Part shown: positions 1 to 8,945 of the stretch, one piece after another
How the letters are laid out: every line of letters begins with the position of its first letter
Numbering within the stretch: position 1 is the first letter of the stretch
Source: Herbiconiux aconitum
Lineage (GTDB): Bacteria > Actinomycetota > Actinomycetes > Actinomycetales > Microbacteriaceae
Direction: 5' to 3'
Assembly (NCBI RefSeq): GCF_024979235.1
Contig: NZ_JANLCM010000002.1
Location: forward strand, 1,178,001 to 1,242,000
Length of the DNA: 64,000 bases
Position numbers and translations under genes: made by a program
Notes under the pieces: generated by a model
Seen by the model: only the letters and a program-made list of their open reading frames with translations
Database searches by the model: none
Told to the model about the DNA's origin: nothing

Positions 1-544
1 CGACGTGGCGGCGACACGACGCGCGCTCGCGCTGCAGGAGGGTGCGACCGTCTTGGCGGGCCACTCCTGGGCGGGCACGGTGATCAGCGAAGCCGGCACC
101 GACGAGCGCGTCTCGGCCCTGGTCTACGTCGCCGCACGGGCACCGGATGCCGGCGAGGACTACGCGGCGCTGGCCGGCCGGTTTCCGACACCGCCCGCCT
201 CGGCAGGGCTCGTTCACTCGAATGGCTTCGCGCAACTCTCCGAAGAAGCCTTCCTCGCCGATTTCGCGAACGGCATCGGAGCTGAGCGCGCCCGCACGCT
301 CTACGCCGTGCAGGGGCCTGTGGCCGACACGCTGTTCGCCTCCCGCACGACGGCAGCGGCGTGGCGCTCGCGCCCCACGTACTACTCCGTCTCCACGCGC
401 GACCGCACGACGTCGCCCGAGCTGGAACGCTTCCTGGCCGACCGGATGAAGGCTGAGACCATCGAACTCGACAGCGGCCACCTGGCGATGATCAGCCACT
501 CGCACGACGTGGCCCGATTGATTCTCGCAGCAGCAGAGCACTGA
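1..544 (+). CDS. alpha/beta hydrolase, 5' end cut by window edge
   Basis: C-terminal part of an alpha/beta-hydrolase-fold protein; the reading frame is open to the window start, so the true start lies upstream. The nucleophile elbow GHSWAG (Ser in G-x-S-x-G) is near residue 20 of the visible part. A C-terminal SGHLAMISH stretch supplies the catalytic His, and an Asp in STRDRTT is a candidate acid. The cap region and short length fit the small esterase/salicylate-esterase-like hydrolases often annotated only as alpha/beta hydrolase. Substrate cannot be told. It is convergent with the tRNA-Ala gene on the other strand. Confidence 0.8.
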   Translation, partial: DVAATRRALALQEGATVLAGHSWAGTVISEAGTDERVSALVYVAARAPDAGEDYAALAGRFPTPPASAGLVHSNGFAQLSEEAFLADFANGIGAERARTLYAVQGPVADTLFASRTTAAAWRSRPTYYSVSTRDRTTSPELERFLADRMKAETIELDSGHLAMISHSHDVARLILAAAEH

Positions 545-633
545 CGTCAGATAAAGCACGTCAGGGCAAGCACGTCAGAGCGACGGTCAAGCGAGGAGAG
601 GCCGGCAGGATGACGCCGGTGGAAGTTCTTCGG

Positions 634-706
634 TGGACCCGAGGGGATTCGAACCCCTGACCCCCTGCATGCCATGCAGGTGCGCTACCAACTGCGCCAC
701 GGGCCC
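634..706 (-). tRNA. tRNA-Ala (anticodon GGC)
   Basis: Read on the minus strand, this 73-nt segment folds as a full cloverleaf. It has a 7-bp acceptor stem (GGGCCCG with CGGGTCC, including one G-U pair), a D arm with AGTTGGTA, an anticodon arm CCTGC-ATGGCAT-GCAGG with anticodon GGC, and a T arm with TTCGAAT. The discriminator base is A and the 3' CCA is not fully encoded (ACC is followed by G), so CCA is added after transcription. It reads Ala GCC codons, and GCU by wobble. Confidence 0.97.
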
Positions 707-819
707 AATCTGTGTTGCCACATCTTGGTTTCGCTGCCTCCACTCGCGCGGAAACAACTTGTCTAGATTACTACATGCCGAGCCCGCTCGCGAACCACGC
801 CAGGCTCCGGATGCGTGGG

Positions 820-1191
820 TTACGCATCCGCCGCCGTCACCTGCAGCGGAACGACGGGGCAGTCTTTCCAGAGCCGCTCGAGCGAGTAGTACATGCGGTC
901 TTCTTCGTGGAAGACATGCACGACGAGGTCGCCGAAGTCGAGCAGGATCCAGCGCCCCTCCGACCAGCCTTCCCGCCGGATGACCTTGCTGCCGGCTTCG
1001 GCCAGGCGGTCGGTGATCTCTTCGGCGATGGCGACGACGTTGCGCTCGTTGCGGCCGGATGCGAGCAGGAAGACGTCAGCGAGCGGAAGCGGTCCGGAGA
1101 CGTCGAGGGCGACGAGATTCTCGGCCTGCTTGGAGTCGGCCGCCGAAGCGGCGAGCTGAGCGAGTTCGATCGAGTTGATTGAAGCAGTCAC
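820..1191 (-). CDS. rsfS: Ribosome silencing factor RsfS
   Basis: 123-aa RsfS/Iojap family protein that binds L14 on the 50S subunit and blocks subunit joining under starvation. Family hallmarks are visible: the N-terminal Ala-rich helix with KQAENLVALDV, the central LADVFLLASG strand and the C-terminal GRWILLDFGDLVVHVFH, ending in a YYSLERLW segment. The start is GTG with only a weak purine stretch upstream. It is the last protein gene of the obg-proA-nadD-rsfS block, 35 bp after the upstream membrane-protein gene, as in other actinobacteria. Confidence 0.95.
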   Translation of the reverse strand: MTASINSIELAQLAASAADSKQAENLVALDVSGPLPLADVFLLASGRNERNVVAIAEEITDRLAEAGSKVIRREGWSEGRWILLDFGDLVVHVFHEEDRMYYSLERLWKDCPVVPLQVTAADA

Positions 1192-1226
1192 GAAGACTTT
1201 CTGTTCAGTTCGGGCCAGGCCGCAGC

Positions 1227-2291
1227 CTAGAAGACCCGGAAGACGAAGACGGCGAGCAGCAGACTGACCACGCCGACGGCGAGGACGCCCGCTGTGATGG
1301 CGAGCACGACGGGCGCGTTGGCACGCGCCCGCTTCGGAGGGGCGATGAGCGACGTCGACGAGGTGTTCGTCGAGATCGCTCGGCTCGCGCTCACGGGCGC
1401 GACGTCGGATGTGCCGGTCTCGCCCTCTGAACGGTCGAGCAGGGTGTCGAGGTCGTTCGACTCGAGACCGGATGCCGGAGCACCGGTGGCGCCGAAACTG
1501 GCCGGCAGATCGATCGAGCCGGTGATGATGACTTCACCGGTCTCATCGAGCGCCGTGCCGACGTCGCCGGAGCCCGGCACGTTCGGCAGCACGAGAGCGC
1601 TCGTGGTGGAGATCGAGTTGGTGGCCGCGGTGTTGCGGAGCGAGATCAGGTCGTCGAAGGACGACGGCAGTTCTTCGCTCGAGACCGGGGTGCGATCGCC
1701 GGGGCTCTGGAACATCGGCGCGAGGGTGGGCTCTGCCTCGGCGGCCTGACGCTCTTCGGCTTCGACATGGGCGGCGGCCTCGGCGGTGGGGTCGACGGTG
1801 TCGGCGATCGGAACGTCGATCACCATCTCTTCGATCACGGTCTCGCCCGTGTCATCGGTGACGGTGACGATCTCGGCGTGCTCCGCCTCGTCGTCGTCGC
1901 CCTCGTCGGCGAACTGGGTGTCGTTGTCGGACGACGGCACGAGCACGGGCTCCGACATCGGCACTACATCGATGATGGGCTGAGCGAGGGTCGCGGGCTC
2001 CGTGTCATCCTGCAGGTCGTCTTCGGAGTGGACGATCTCGGGGATGATGGTGTCTTCGACGATCTCGGTATCGGCAGCGTTTTCGGCATCGGCACCGTCG
2101 TCGGCGACGACACCGGACACCGCGCCGACCGCAGCATGCTCGGTCGTTTCGCGCTCGGCCTGGGCCTTGCGCGCAGCCTCAGCTTCTTCTGCCGCCTTGG
2201 CGTCGGCTTCGCGCTCCTTGCGCGGTTTCTGACGCTCCAGCTCGCGTAGCTGCCTCCGCGTCAGCGGCGGCTCTCCATTGGACGAACTCAT
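1227..2291 (-). CDS. Acidic, Ala/Glu-rich protein with C-terminal membrane anchor
   Basis: 354-aa protein of unknown function. Residues 1-50 are strongly charged with heptad-like Arg/Glu/Ala runs (likely coiled coil). Residues 60-200 are very acidic and low-complexity. The middle is Ser/Thr/Pro-rich, and the C-terminus ends in one hydrophobic helix ([20 protein letters not shown]) followed by a few residues, so it looks tail-anchored with a large cytoplasmic part. Its ATG overlaps the nadD stop (ATGA), implying translational coupling. A protein of this style between nadD and rsfS is, as far as I recall, common in Microbacteriaceae. Confidence 0.8.
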   Translation of the reverse strand: MSSSNGEPPLTRRQLRELERQKPRKEREADAKAAEEAEAARKAQAERETTEHAAVGAVSGVVADDGADAENAADTEIVEDTIIPEIVHSEDDLQDDTEPATLAQPIIDVVPMSEPVLVPSSDNDTQFADEGDDDEAEHAEIVTVTDDTGETVIEEMVIDVPIADTVDPTAEAAAHVEAEERQAAEAEPTLAPMFQSPGDRTPVSSEELPSSFDDLISLRNTAATNSISTTSALVLPNVPGSGDVGTALDETGEVIITGSIDLPASFGATGAPASGLESNDLDTLLDRSEGETGTSDVAPVSASRAISTNTSSTSLIAPPKRARANAPVVLAITAGVLAVGVVSLLLAVFVFRVF

Positions 2292-2920
2292 TCAACACTC
2301 CGATATAGATGGTGCTTGGTGATGTACTGAACGACACCGTCGGGTACCAAGTACCACACCGGAAAACCCCGGCCGACCCGGCCGCGACAGTCAGTGGACG
2401 ATATCGCAAGCGCCGGAACTTCCAAATAGCTTACGTCCTGGCGCGGTAAAGACGAAATGGCGAAGGTGTGACCGGGCCGGGAGACTGCTACGAAATGAGC
2501 GAGTTCCCAGAGCTCGTCGACGTCTTTCCAGTTGAGGATCTGCGCGATCGCGTCGGCCCCCGAGATGAAGAAGAGGTCGGCATCCGGATGCGAGGCCTGC
2601 AGATCGCGCAGCGTGTCGATGGTGTAGGTGACGCCGCCGCGGTCGATGTCGACTCGGCTCACGGTGAACCGCGGATTGGATGCCGTCGCGATGACGGTCA
2701 TCAGGTAGCGGTGTTCGGCCGGTGTGACCGGCGACTTGTGCCACGGCCGGCCGGTGGGCACGAACACGACCTCGTCGAGGTCGAAGGAGGTCGCGACCTC
2801 GCTGGCGGCCACGAGGTGACCGTGGTGGATCGGGTCGAAGGTGCCACCCATCACGCCGATGCGGCGCCGCCGTTGATGCTGGGCCGAGCCAGCGTCCGCA
2901 CGGCGCGAATCGATCGTCAT
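2288..2920 (-). CDS. nadD: Nicotinate-nucleotide adenylyltransferase NadD
   Basis: 210 aa. Transfers AMP from ATP to nicotinate mononucleotide to give NaAD, a committed step in NAD synthesis. The nucleotidyltransferase motif [11 protein letters not shown] lies at residues 25-35. The second family motif, usually ISSTxIR, appears as ISSTDCR near residue 173, so Cys replaces the usual aliphatic residue. About 20 basic/polar residues precede the first strand; the ATG used here gives this short extension. It lies 9 bp after a small membrane-protein gene and overlaps the next gene by 4 nt. Confidence 0.94.
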   Translation of the reverse strand: MTIDSRRADAGSAQHQRRRRIGVMGGTFDPIHHGHLVAASEVATSFDLDEVVFVPTGRPWHKSPVTPAEHRYLMTVIATASNPRFTVSRVDIDRGGVTYTIDTLRDLQASHPDADLFFISGADAIAQILNWKDVDELWELAHFVAVSRPGHTFAISSLPRQDVSYLEVPALAISSTDCRGRVGRGFPVWYLVPDGVVQYITKHHLYRSVE

Positions 2921-2929
2921 CCGGCCGTG

Positions 2930-3157
2930 TCAGTGATCGGCACCCGTGCGGTCGGCATGACCGTGGACGTCGTGGGTCTGGGCGAACCGGGCGGACTTGT
3001 GGGGGTGACGGTTCGACACGTCACGGTAGGTCCAGGTGACGACGCCGAGGGCGATGAACACCACGGCGGCGATGAGACCGAACACGATGGGAGGGAAGGG
3101 AAGCTCGACCGGCACGTCGACACCGACGGCGGCGAGCACGGTGACCATTGCAGACAT
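2930..3157 (-). CDS. Small single-span membrane protein
   Basis: Encodes about 75 aa with one hydrophobic segment (PIVFGLIAAVVFIALGVVTW) followed by a His/Arg-rich cytoplasmic tail (HPHKSARF, HGHADRTGADH). The ATG at 3157 is preceded by GGGAGAAGAG at good spacing. An in-frame GTG 12 nt upstream (3169) lies inside that ribosome-binding site, so it is not the start. It sits between proA and nadD in the same direction. Function unknown; small His-tailed proteins at this position are, from memory, usual in this family of bacteria. Confidence 0.75.
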   Translation of the reverse strand: MSAMVTVLAAVGVDVPVELPFPPIVFGLIAAVVFIALGVVTWTYRDVSNRHPHKSARFAQTHDVHGHADRTGADH

Positions 3158-3201
3158 CTCTTCTCCCACGGGTAGAACGAACGAACGTTCCTACGATACC
3201 G

Positions 3202-4482
3202 CTATCTGCGGAATTGCCCCGAACCCCGCACCAGCCACTTGGTGCTGGTGAGCTCCGGCAGCCCCATCGGGCCACGGGCATGCAGCTTCTGGGTCGAGAT
3301 TCCGACCTCGGCGCCGAAGCCGAACTCCCCGCCGTCGGTGAACCGGGTCGAAGCGTTCACCATGACGACCGCCGAGTCGACCTCGTTGAGGAACCGTTCG
3401 GCGTTGCCCAGGTCGTTCGTGATGATCGACTCCGTGTGATGCGTCGAGTAGCGGCGGATGTGCTCCATCGCCTCATCGACGTCGCGCACCACGCGCACGG
3501 CCAGGTCGAGGCTCATGTACTCGGTCTGCCAGTCCTCCTCGGTCGCGGGCACCGCATCCGGGAACAGCGCCCTCGTCGCCTCGTCGGCGTGGATGACGAC
3601 GCCCGACGCGGTGAGTCGGGTGAGCACCGGCCCGAGCAGTCGTTCCGCGGCATCCTCGTGCACCAGCAGCGTCTCGAGCGCATTGCAGACACTCGGTCGT
3701 TGCACCTTGGCGTTGTGCACGATGTCGACCGCCCACTGCTCGTTCGCCGAGGCGTCGAGGAAGACGTGCACGACGCCGGCGCCGGTCTCGATCACGGGCA
3801 CCTTCGACTCGGTGACGACGGTGTCGATCAGCTGCGCGCTCCCCCGCGGGATCAGCACGTCGACCGCCCCGCGCGCCTGCATCAACCGCTTCGCTCCGTC
3901 GCGCCCGAATTCGTCGATGGTCTGAACGGACGCGCCGGGCAGGCCCACCGACTCCAGCGCGCCCTGGATGAGGCCAACCAGCACGCGGTTCGTGTTCTCG
4001 GCCGCCGATCCGCCGCGCAGCACCACGGCGTTGCCGCTCTTGATCGCGAGGGCCGCGATGTCGACGGTGACGTTCGGGCGCGCCTCGTAGATGGCTCCCA
4101 CGACGCCGAACGGCACCCGCACCTCGTCGATGCGCACACCGTTCGGAAGGTTGCGGCCCCGCACGGTCTCGCCGACCGGATCGACCAGGGCGATGAGCTC
4201 CCGCACGGCAGCGGCGAGTGAGGCCAGTCGCACCTCGTCGAGCCGCAGACGATCCTGCAGGGCTGTGGAGAGGCCGTTCTCCCGCCCGTTGGCGAGGTCG
4301 AGGTCGTTGGCCGGCACGACCTGCCCAGCACCGGACTCGATCGCCGCCGCGATGGCCTCCAGGGCCTGGTTCTTCAGGTCGGTGTTCGCGGTCGCCAGCA
4401 CGAGCGATGCGCTGCGGGCCGCGGCCAGCTTCTCGTCGAAACCCGACGCGGCGGCAGTCTCCAGAACGGTAACCTCAGGCAT
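3202..4482 (-). CDS. proA: Glutamate-5-semialdehyde dehydrogenase ProA
   Basis: 426 aa. NADPH-dependent reduction of gamma-glutamyl phosphate to glutamate-5-semialdehyde in proline synthesis. It is full length for the family. The catalytic Cys is in PSVCNALETL, and the motifs EARPNVTVDIAALAIKSGNA and NASTRFTDGGEFGFGAEVGI are typical of ProA. The start is ATG with no Shine-Dalgarno, but TAGACT lies exactly 6 nt upstream, fitting leaderless transcription. Its usual partner proB is 1 kb away on the same strand, separated by an opposite-strand transporter gene. Confidence 0.97.
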   Translation of the reverse strand: MPEVTVLETAAASGFDEKLAAARSASLVLATANTDLKNQALEAIAAAIESGAGQVVPANDLDLANGRENGLSTALQDRLRLDEVRLASLAAAVRELIALVDPVGETVRGRNLPNGVRIDEVRVPFGVVGAIYEARPNVTVDIAALAIKSGNAVVLRGGSAAENTNRVLVGLIQGALESVGLPGASVQTIDEFGRDGAKRLMQARGAVDVLIPRGSAQLIDTVVTESKVPVIETGAGVVHVFLDASANEQWAVDIVHNAKVQRPSVCNALETLLVHEDAAERLLGPVLTRLTASGVVIHADEATRALFPDAVPATEEDWQTEYMSLDLAVRVVRDVDEAMEHIRRYSTHHTESIITNDLGNAERFLNEVDSAVVMVNASTRFTDGGEFGFGAEVGISTQKLHARGPMGLPELTSTKWLVRGSGQFRR

Positions 4483-4488
4483 GCCAGA

Positions 4489-4494
4489 AGTCTA
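4489..4494 (-). promoter_or_regulatory. Leaderless -10 element of proA
   Basis: TAGACT on the minus strand, separated by 6 nt from the proA ATG at 4482. Known actinobacterial leaderless genes have TANNNT at this distance, so the transcript should begin at or next to the start codon. This also implies proA has its own promoter rather than depending on proB. Confidence 0.6.
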
Positions 4495-4533
4495 CGCGTC
4501 GACCGCGACCGGCCGGCCGGAGAGGGGTGGCGA

Positions 4534-5439
4534 GTGATCGTCGTCGTTCTGCTCAGCGTGGCATCGAGCCTGTTCTACGGCACCTCCGACTTCCTCGGCG
4601 GGCTCGCCGCCCGGCGCCTCGCGGTGCTGCCGGCGACACTCGTGAACTATCTCTTCGGCACGGCCGTGATCGCCGTCGCTCTCGCCTTCGGCGGCTGGTC
4701 GTGGAGCGTCGAGGCGACGGTCTCGGGCTCGGCTGCCGCCCTGTTCGCCGTGGTCGGGTTCATCACCTTCTACGCGGCGATGGCGATCGGGCCGATGAGC
4801 CTGCTCTCGCCCGTGGTCGCGCTCATCCAGGCCCTCGTGCCGGTCGCGGCAGCGCTCGTCACCGGGCAGGGTCTGAGCCCCCTCGGCTGGGGCGCGGTCG
4901 CACTGGCCGTCGTGGCCACCATCCTCATCTCCCAGCAGCACGTGGATGCCGCGGTGCGGGTGACGATGCCCGGCGCCGTGCTCGCGGTGGCCGCGGGAAT
5001 CCTGCTCGGCGCATCCGTCGTCGCGCTCGACGCCTCGCCGGCCGACTCGGGCCTGCTGCCAGCATTCCTCGAGATGGCGGGCGGGGTCGTCGTGCTGGCG
5101 GCCCTGATCGGGGTGCTGCGACTCCTCCGGCGGGAGATCCCGTGGTTCGCGGCACAGCCCGAAGCCGAGCCGGCGGCCGGTGTGCGGCAGCTGCACCTGT
5201 CCCGCCGGGCCGCGTGGCTCGCCGCCGTGGCCGCGGGCGTGCTGCTCGGTGGCGCGAACGCCTTCTTGATGAGCGCGCTGCACCTCGGCAACCTCGCGGT
5301 GGTCTCGGTGCTCTCGAGCCTCTATCCGTTGGCGACGGTGCTGCTGGCCGCGATCGTGCTGCGCGAACGCGTGTCGCGCGTGCAGATCGTGGGCATCGGG
5401 CTGGCCATCCTGGCCGCGGTGCTGCTGAGCGTCTCCTGA
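4534..5439 (+). CDS. EamA-type drug/metabolite transporter (DMT superfamily)
   Basis: 301-aa integral membrane protein with about ten hydrophobic helices arranged as two EamA repeats. The first repeat begins VASSLFYGTSDFLGGLAARR and the second ends LYPLATVLLAAIVLRERVS. The latter, with the Glu-Arg pair before the last helix, is a classic EamA signature. The GTG start has GAGAGGGG upstream. Substrate unknown. It lies on the opposite strand between proA and proB, divergent from proA and convergent with proB (13 bp between stops), and looks inserted into an otherwise conserved block. Confidence 0.88.
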   Translation: MIVVVLLSVASSLFYGTSDFLGGLAARRLAVLPATLVNYLFGTAVIAVALAFGGWSWSVEATVSGSAAALFAVVGFITFYAAMAIGPMSLLSPVVALIQALVPVAAALVTGQGLSPLGWGAVALAVVATILISQQHVDAAVRVTMPGAVLAVAAGILLGASVVALDASPADSGLLPAFLEMAGGVVVLAALIGVLRLLRREIPWFAAQPEAEPAAGVRQLHLSRRAAWLAAVAAGVLLGGANAFLMSALHLGNLAVVSVLSSLYPLATVLLAAIVLRERVSRVQIVGIGLAILAAVLLSVS

Positions 5440-5452
5440 CCCCGACGGAGGG

Positions 5453-6247
5453 TCAGAGCGGGGCGGGCTCGAAGAAGGTGCCGAGGTCGGCGCCTTCGAG
5501 AGCCTCGGCGACGCGCGGGGTGGCCGTGACCAGCACCGCGGTGCCTCCGGCGGCCGCGAGGCGTGCGGCGGAGACTTTCGTGGCCGCTCCCCCGGTGCCC
5601 ACTCCCGACGAGCTGACGTCGCCGAAGGTCACTCCGGCGAGGTCGTCGCCGATCGGCACCTCCGTGATCTTGACCGCTCCCGGCTCCTGCGGCGGGCGCG
5701 TGTAGAGCGCGTCGACGTCGGAGAGCAGGATGAGCGCATCCGCTCCCACCAGCTCGGACACCATCGCGGCCAGCCGGTCGTTGTCGCCGAAGCGGATCTC
5801 GTGCGTCGCCACCGTGTCGTTCTCGTTGACGATGGGCAGGATGCGGAGCCCGAGCAGTCGGTCGACGGCGCGCTGGGCGTTCGAGCGGTGCGTGGGGTTC
5901 TCGAGGTCACCGGCCGTCAAGAGCACCTGACCGGCCACGATGCCGTAGCGGTCGAGGCTGTGCTGGTAGCGGAAGATCAGCACGTTCTGGCCCACCGCTG
6001 CCGCGGCCTGCTGGGTGGCGAGGTCGTGGGGGCGGGCGTCGAGCTGCAGGTAGGGCATGCCGGTGGCGATGGCCCCGGAGGAGACCAGGATGATCTCGGT
6101 GCCGCGGGCGTGCGCGGCCGCGAGGGCGTCGACCAGAGGCTCGATCTGCCCGGCGTTCTCGCCGCTGATCGACGACGAGCCGACCTTCACGACCACGCGA
6201 CGGGCATCCGGGATGCCGGCGCGCGTGAGCACCGGGCGACGGGTCAC
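5453..6247 (-). CDS. proB: Glutamate 5-kinase ProB (kinase domain only)
   Basis: 264 aa. ATP-dependent phosphorylation of glutamate, the first step of proline synthesis. The amino-acid-kinase fold is clear: [11 protein letters not shown] near residue 20, [11 protein letters not shown] near 60, [20 protein letters not shown] near 150 and [15 protein letters not shown] near 220. The roughly 100-residue C-terminal PUA domain of the E. coli enzyme is missing, so this is the short form. The GTG start overlaps the obg stop (GTGA), so translation is probably coupled to obg. Confidence 0.95.
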   Translation of the reverse strand: MTRRPVLTRAGIPDARRVVVKVGSSSISGENAGQIEPLVDALAAAHARGTEIILVSSGAIATGMPYLQLDARPHDLATQQAAAAVGQNVLIFRYQHSLDRYGIVAGQVLLTAGDLENPTHRSNAQRAVDRLLGLRILPIVNENDTVATHEIRFGDNDRLAAMVSELVGADALILLSDVDALYTRPPQEPGAVKITEVPIGDDLAGVTFGDVSSSGVGTGGAATKVSAARLAAAGGTAVLVTATPRVAEALEGADLGTFFEPAPL

Positions 6248-7752
6248 AGCTCGTCCTCGTCTGCCCAGAGCCCCGCTTCCTTCTCGCGCACCAGTTCGGC
6301 GCGCGCCTCGGCCTTGGCGTCCATCAGCTCGAAGTACTCCTCGCGACGCTGGTTGCTGGTGCGGCGGCGCTGGCCTTCGAGGCGAGGATCGGAACCACGC
6401 GGGCTCGTCACCAGTTCGGCCGTGGAGGTGAGCGTGGGCTCCCAGTCAAACACCACACCGTTGCCGCGGCCGATGACCACGGCAGAACCCGAGACGGCGC
6501 CCGACTTGAACAGCTGGTCTTCGACCCCGAGCTTCGCCAGGCGGTCGGCCAGGAAGCCGACGGCCTCGTCGTTCGTGAAGTCGGTCTGCTGCACCCAGCG
6601 CTCGGGCTTGGCACCGATGATGCGGTAGACGTTGCCGTGCGTTCCGCCCTCGACCTTGATGACGAAACCGGCGTCGTCGACGGCCCGCGGGCGCATCACG
6701 ATCTTCGCCGGCTTCGGATCGGCGGCAGCCGCGATCCGGGAGTCTTCGACCAGTTCGGCCAGCGCGAAGGAGAGCTGACGCAGACCCTCGTGGCTCGCCG
6801 TCGAGATCTCGAACACGCGATAGCCGCGGGCCTCGAGGTCGGGCTTCACGAAGTCGGCCAGCTCGCGCGCCTCGGGCACGTCGATCTTGTTGAGCGCGAT
6901 CAGCTGCGGGCGATCCAGCAGCGGCACCTGACCCTCGGGCACCGGGTAGGCGGCGAGTTCGCCCAGGATGACGTCGAGGTCGCTGATCGGGTCGCGGCCA
7001 GGCTCCAGCGTGGCGCAGTCGAGCACGTGCAGCAGGGCGCTGCAGCGCTCCACGTGGCGCAGGAACTCCAGGCCGAGGCCCTTGCCCTCGCTGGCGCCCT
7101 CGATGAGGCCGGGAACGTCGGCGATCGTGTAGCGCACGCTCCCGGTCTCGACCACGCCGAGGTTGGGGTGGAGCGTCGTGAAGGGGTAGTCGGCGATCTT
7201 CGGCTTGGCGGCCGACATCGCGGCCACGAGGCTCGACTTGCCGGCCGAGGGGTAGCCGACCAGCGCCACGTCGGCGACGGTCTTGAGTTCGAGGAGGACA
7301 TCGCCCTCCCAGCCTTCGGTGCCGAGCAGGGCGAATCCGGGGGCCTTGCGCTTGGTGGTGGCGAGCGAGGCGTTGCCGAGGCCGCCCTGGCCGCCCTCGG
7401 CCACGACGAAGCGCATACCGGGCTCGGACATGTCGATCAGCTCGACACCATCGGCGTCTTTCACGACGGTGCCGATCGGCACCGCGAGTTCCAGCTCGCC
7501 GCCGTTGCCGCCCGCGCGGTGGTCGCCCATACCGGGGCCGCCGTTGTCGGAGGACTGGTGCGGATGCCGGTGGAAGCCTAAGAGCGTCGTGGTCTGCGGG
7601 TCGCTCACCAGCACGATGTCGCCGCCATGGCCGCCGTTGCCGCCGTCGGGGCCGGCGAGCGGCTTGAACTTCTCACGGCGCACGGACACGCATCCGTTGC
7701 CGCCGTGGCCCGCCTTCAGGTGGAGGGTGACGTGGTCGACGAAAGTCACCAT
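6244..7752 (-). CDS. obg: GTPase Obg/CgtA
   Basis: 502-aa essential ribosome-assembly GTPase. Residues 1-158 are the glycine-rich Obg fold ([25 protein letters not shown]). The G domain follows with P-loop [19 protein letters not shown] (G3) and NKIDVPEA (G4). An OCT domain lies around residues 340-420, and about 70 extra charged residues follow it, longer than in E. coli Obg. The start has GAGGGAACC upstream. It is 111 bp downstream of rpmA with a hairpin between, and overlaps proB. Confidence 0.97.
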   Translation of the reverse strand: MVTFVDHVTLHLKAGHGGNGCVSVRREKFKPLAGPDGGNGGHGGDIVLVSDPQTTTLLGFHRHPHQSSDNGGPGMGDHRAGGNGGELELAVPIGTVVKDADGVELIDMSEPGMRFVVAEGGQGGLGNASLATTKRKAPGFALLGTEGWEGDVLLELKTVADVALVGYPSAGKSSLVAAMSAAKPKIADYPFTTLHPNLGVVETGSVRYTIADVPGLIEGASEGKGLGLEFLRHVERCSALLHVLDCATLEPGRDPISDLDVILGELAAYPVPEGQVPLLDRPQLIALNKIDVPEARELADFVKPDLEARGYRVFEISTASHEGLRQLSFALAELVEDSRIAAAADPKPAKIVMRPRAVDDAGFVIKVEGGTHGNVYRIIGAKPERWVQQTDFTNDEAVGFLADRLAKLGVEDQLFKSGAVSGSAVVIGRGNGVVFDWEPTLTSTAELVTSPRGSDPRLEGQRRRTSNQRREEYFELMDAKAEARAELVREKEAGLWADEDEL

Positions 7753-7810
7753 TCCGGTTCCCTCACCATTTCTGTGGATTCGTTACTGCAGTGTTCAGTG
7801 CTTAATGCCA

Positions 7811-7844
7811 GAAGCAGGGGCAGGCATCGGCCCACCCCTGCTTC
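7811..7844 (-). terminator. Hairpin between rpmA and obg (possible attenuator/terminator)
   Basis: Perfect 10-bp inverted repeat (GAAGCAGGGG / CCCCTGCTTC) with a 14-nt loop, 20 nt beyond the rpmA stop. No U-run follows. It could be a weak intrinsic terminator lowering obg-proB expression relative to the ribosomal genes, or an RNA processing/stability hairpin. Confidence 0.5.
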
Positions 7845-7863
7845 ATCGCGGTTCTTGAGTGTG

Positions 7864-8121
7864 CTACTCAGCCGCGACGACGATGTTGACGACCTTGCGG
7901 CCACCCTTGGCGCCGAACTCGACCGAGCCCGCCGCGAGGGCGAAGAGCGTGTCGTCTCCGCCACGGCCGACGTTCACGCCTGGGTGGAAGTGGGTGCCGC
8001 GCTGGCGGACGATGATCTCGCCCGCTCCGACGACCTGGCCACCGAAGCGCTTGACGCCCAGACGCTGTGCGTTGGAGTCACGACCGTTGCGAGTGGAACT
8101 CGCACCCTTTTTGTGTGCCAT
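7864..8121 (-). CDS. rpmA: 50S ribosomal protein L27
   Basis: 85 aa. L27 lies near the peptidyl-transferase centre of the 50S subunit. The start [17 protein letters not shown] and the following [17 protein letters not shown] and [11 protein letters not shown] motifs are diagnostic. It begins directly with MAHKK, so it lacks the cleavable N-terminal extension seen in some Firmicutes. It is 12 bp after rplU and surely cotranscribed with it. Confidence 0.98.
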   Translation of the reverse strand: MAHKKGASSTRNGRDSNAQRLGVKRFGGQVVGAGEIIVRQRGTHFHPGVNVGRGGDDTLFALAAGSVEFGAKGGRKVVNIVVAAE

Positions 8122-8133
8122 GTGCCCTGATCC

Positions 8134-8442
8134 TTACTTGATTCCGGTGACCTTGACGCGGGTGAGCTCCTGGCGGTGGCCCTGGCGCTTCTTGTACCCG
8201 GTCTTGTTCTTGAACTTCTGGATGACGATCTTCGGGCCGCGGAGGTCTTCGAGAACCTCGGCGGTGACCTTCACCTTGGCGAGCGACGAGGCGTCGGAGG
8301 TGATCTTCTCGCCATCGACGAGCAGCACAGCCGCCAGCTCGATGTTGCCGTCTTTGTCGGCCTTGATCCGGTCGAGAGTGACAATGGTGCCAACCTCAAC
8401 CTTTTCCTGCCGACCACCGGCGCGCACAACTGCGTAAACCAA
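8134..8442 (-). CDS. rplU: 50S ribosomal protein L21
   Basis: 102 aa. L21 binds 23S rRNA. The [18 protein letters not shown] start and the C-terminal [17 protein letters not shown] are typical. The start codon must be TTG at 8442: the family start residues begin there, an in-frame TAG lies four codons upstream, and the only SD-like sequence is the weak AGTTAGG. A strong sigma-70-type promoter lies about 95 nt upstream, leaving a leader of that length. Confidence 0.97.
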   Translation of the reverse strand: MVYAVVRAGGRQEKVEVGTIVTLDRIKADKDGNIELAAVLLVDGEKITSDASSLAKVKVTAEVLEDLRGPKIVIQKFKNKTGYKKRQGHRQELTRVKVTGIK

Positions 8443-8542
8443 TTTACGTACCTAACTCTTTGGGGGCCCTCAAAAGCGCAATCTGCGACGCTTGGAAGTC
8501 ATGGCGATCAGGAGAGCATTGCTCTACGCACACCAGCGGTCA

Positions 8543-8571
8543 AGCCTACTCGATGCAGTGATTTCGGTCAA
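8543..8571 (-). promoter_or_regulatory. Promoter of rplU-rpmA
   Basis: On the minus strand, TTGACC (8571-8566), a 17-nt spacer and TAGGCT (8548-8543). This is a near-consensus housekeeping promoter aimed at rplU. The predicted start of transcription near 8536 leaves a leader of about 95 nt. Confidence 0.65.
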
Positions 8572-8585
8572 ACCGACGCGAGTGC

Positions 8586-8591
8586 GATACT
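8586..8591 (+). promoter_or_regulatory. Candidate leaderless -10 of DUF4031 gene
   Basis: GATACT, 7 nt before the GTG at 8599; no Shine-Dalgarno is present. It matches the leaderless -10 pattern only partly (G instead of T at the first position). Confidence 0.35.
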
Positions 8592-8598
8592 CGGCAGC

Positions 8599-8871
8599 GT
8601 GACCGTCTTGATCGATCAGCCGATGTGGCCGGCCCACGGAACCGTCTGGGGCCACCTGGTGAGCGACGAATCGCTCGACGAATTGCACGCTTTCGCGGCC
8701 CGCGCCGGGCTGCCGCCGCGGAGCTTCGACCTCGACCATTACGACGTTCCGGCCGACCGCTACGAGGAGCTCGTGGCGGAGGGCGCACTGCCGGTCTCCT
8801 ACCGCGACCTGGTGGTGCGCCTGCGCGCCTCCGGCCTCCGCGTGCGCGGCAAGGACCGCCCCGCGCGCTGA
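8599..8871 (+). CDS. DUF4031 domain-containing protein
   Basis: 90-aa protein beginning TVLIDQPMWPAHGTVWGHL with a DLDHYDVPADRYEELV segment; these are characteristic of the small DUF4031 family found across actinobacteria. The start is taken at GTG 8599 because the conserved VLIDxPxWPAHGxxWSHL motif starts there. Longer upstream reading frame is not conserved in style and overlaps the rplU promoter. Function unknown; the conserved Asp, His and Trp residues suggest a small nucleotide or metal site, which is inference only. Convergent with rne. Confidence 0.85.
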   Translation: MTVLIDQPMWPAHGTVWGHLVSDESLDELHAFAARAGLPPRSFDLDHYDVPADRYEELVAEGALPVSYRDLVVRLRASGLRVRGKDRPAR

Positions 8872-8874
8872 CTG

Positions 8875-8938
8875 CTCGCGACTCGCCACAATCCGCCCTG
8901 AAACAGCGCGGAGAGGGCGGATCGTGGCGAGTCGCGAG
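8875..8938. terminator. 25-bp-arm palindrome between DUF4031 gene and rne
   Basis: Two 25-nt arms (8875-8899 and 8914-8938) are inverted repeats with a single mismatch and a 14-nt loop. The mismatch becomes a G-U pair in minus-strand RNA, the rne sense. The palindrome starts 3 nt after the DUF4031 stop and ends 7 nt from the rne stop, so a bidirectional terminator between convergent genes is the simplest reading. Arms this long also resemble the mobile palindromic repeats seen elsewhere in this window. Confidence 0.6.
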
Positions 8939-8945
8939 GGAGGGA

